Assembly (NCBI GenBank): GCA_900542275.1
Contig: UQMW01000040.1
Span: forward strand, 1 to 22,089
DNA length: 22,089 bases
Source: an uncultured Collinsella sp.
Lineage (GTDB): Bacteria > Actinomycetota > Coriobacteriia > Coriobacteriales > Coriobacteriaceae
Direction of reading: 5' to 3'
Positions 21,912 through 22,089 of this stretch are shown here, in pieces. Both the position numbers and the translations under genes were made by a program. Below the pieces are notes generated by a model. The model was not told the DNA's origin. It did no database searches and was given only the letters and a program-made list of their open reading frames with translations. Positions within the stretch are counted from its first letter, which is position 1. Every line of letters begins with the position of its first letter.

Positions 21912-21994
21912 ATGGCAACACCGCATGGATTCGAACCTCGGTCGAGGCACGAACAACTTAATTATCACTCCGTAAAATTTTTTCTAATTGTCGC

Positions 21995-22023
21995 TTGACC
22001 CATCGGGGGCTCGCGTGCATAAT
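21995..22023 (+). promoter_or_regulatory. Promoter of the second tRNA-Arg
   Basis: TTGACC (21995-22000) and CATAAT (22018-22023) are 17 nt apart; the -10 ends 12 nt before the tRNA. Confidence 0.75.
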
Positions 22024-22035
22024 AATCCGTGCGTT

Positions 22036-22089
22036 GCGGCGTTACCTCAGCTGGATAGAGGGTCTGACTACGAATCAGAACGTCATAGG
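22036..22089 (+). tRNA. tRNA-Arg (anticodon ACG), copy 2, cut by window end
   Basis: The first 54 nt are identical to copy 1, through the anticodon arm into the T-stem; the rest lies outside the window. It has its own promoter. Confidence 0.93.

Noticed and set aside
21702..21998. 98-codon frame through tRNA-Arg
   Set aside because: It crosses a tRNA and its terminator and has no protein features.

Overview
The window most likely comes from a high-GC, single-membrane actinobacterium of the class Coriobacteriia; Collinsella is my best guess. The evidence is the codon use, a Tad/Flp pilus locus without secretin or outer-membrane parts, and the housekeeping gene set. The genus is inferred, since no search could be run. 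Every protein gene seen is on the + strand except one 57-residue membrane protein at 19600-19773.

Layout. (1) 2-322 is the 3' end of rsgA, followed by a strong terminator. (2) 575-10165 is a tightly packed Tad/Flp pilus operon: CpaB-like SAF protein, CpaE-like ATPase, CpaF/TadA ATPase, TadB, TadC, Flp pilin, a TM-anchored unknown, a second small pilin, a TadE-like protein, a large Cys-containing TadG-like protein, a second TadE-like protein and a DUF192 protein. Most junctions overlap (ATGA, TGATG, TAATG or 28-65 nt), so translation is probably coupled. The Flp pilin, the second small pilin and both TadE-like proteins share an A|QxTxE processing-site-like motif. The prepilin peptidase is not in the window. 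(3) 10184-10773 is a small toxin-antitoxin-like pair whose first gene appears frameshifted. (4) 10897-10969 is tRNA-Phe. (5) 11267-14884 holds a GH5-like protein lacking the expected acid/base glutamate, then rsmI and metG. (6) 14995-16762 holds rsmA/ksgA and tatD, overlapping. (7) 16806-17124 holds tRNA-Leu(CAG), its terminator, a hairpin-rich segment and a second copy of the tRNA 3' tail plus terminator. (8) 17182-19441 holds an SPFH/band-7 protein, rlmH and proC. (9) 19439-19602 is a compact REP/MITE-like palindromic element between the convergent proC and small membrane-protein genes. (10) 19885-21168 is serS. (11) 21340-21717 is an unknown gene behind a LexA-box-like site. (12) Two tRNA-Arg(ACG) genes end the window, the second cut by the edge.

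How it works together. The Tad genes would build a Flp-type surface pilus: CpaF powers it, TadB/TadC form the membrane platform, CpaE positions it, and the small pilins and TadE/G-like proteins are the processed subunits. The remaining genes are mostly translation and rRNA-modification functions (RsgA, RsmI, MetG, RsmA, RlmH, SerS, tRNAs). The least explained material is non-coding: the tRNA tails with inverted T-arm copies and mini-hairpins, and the palindromic element after proC.
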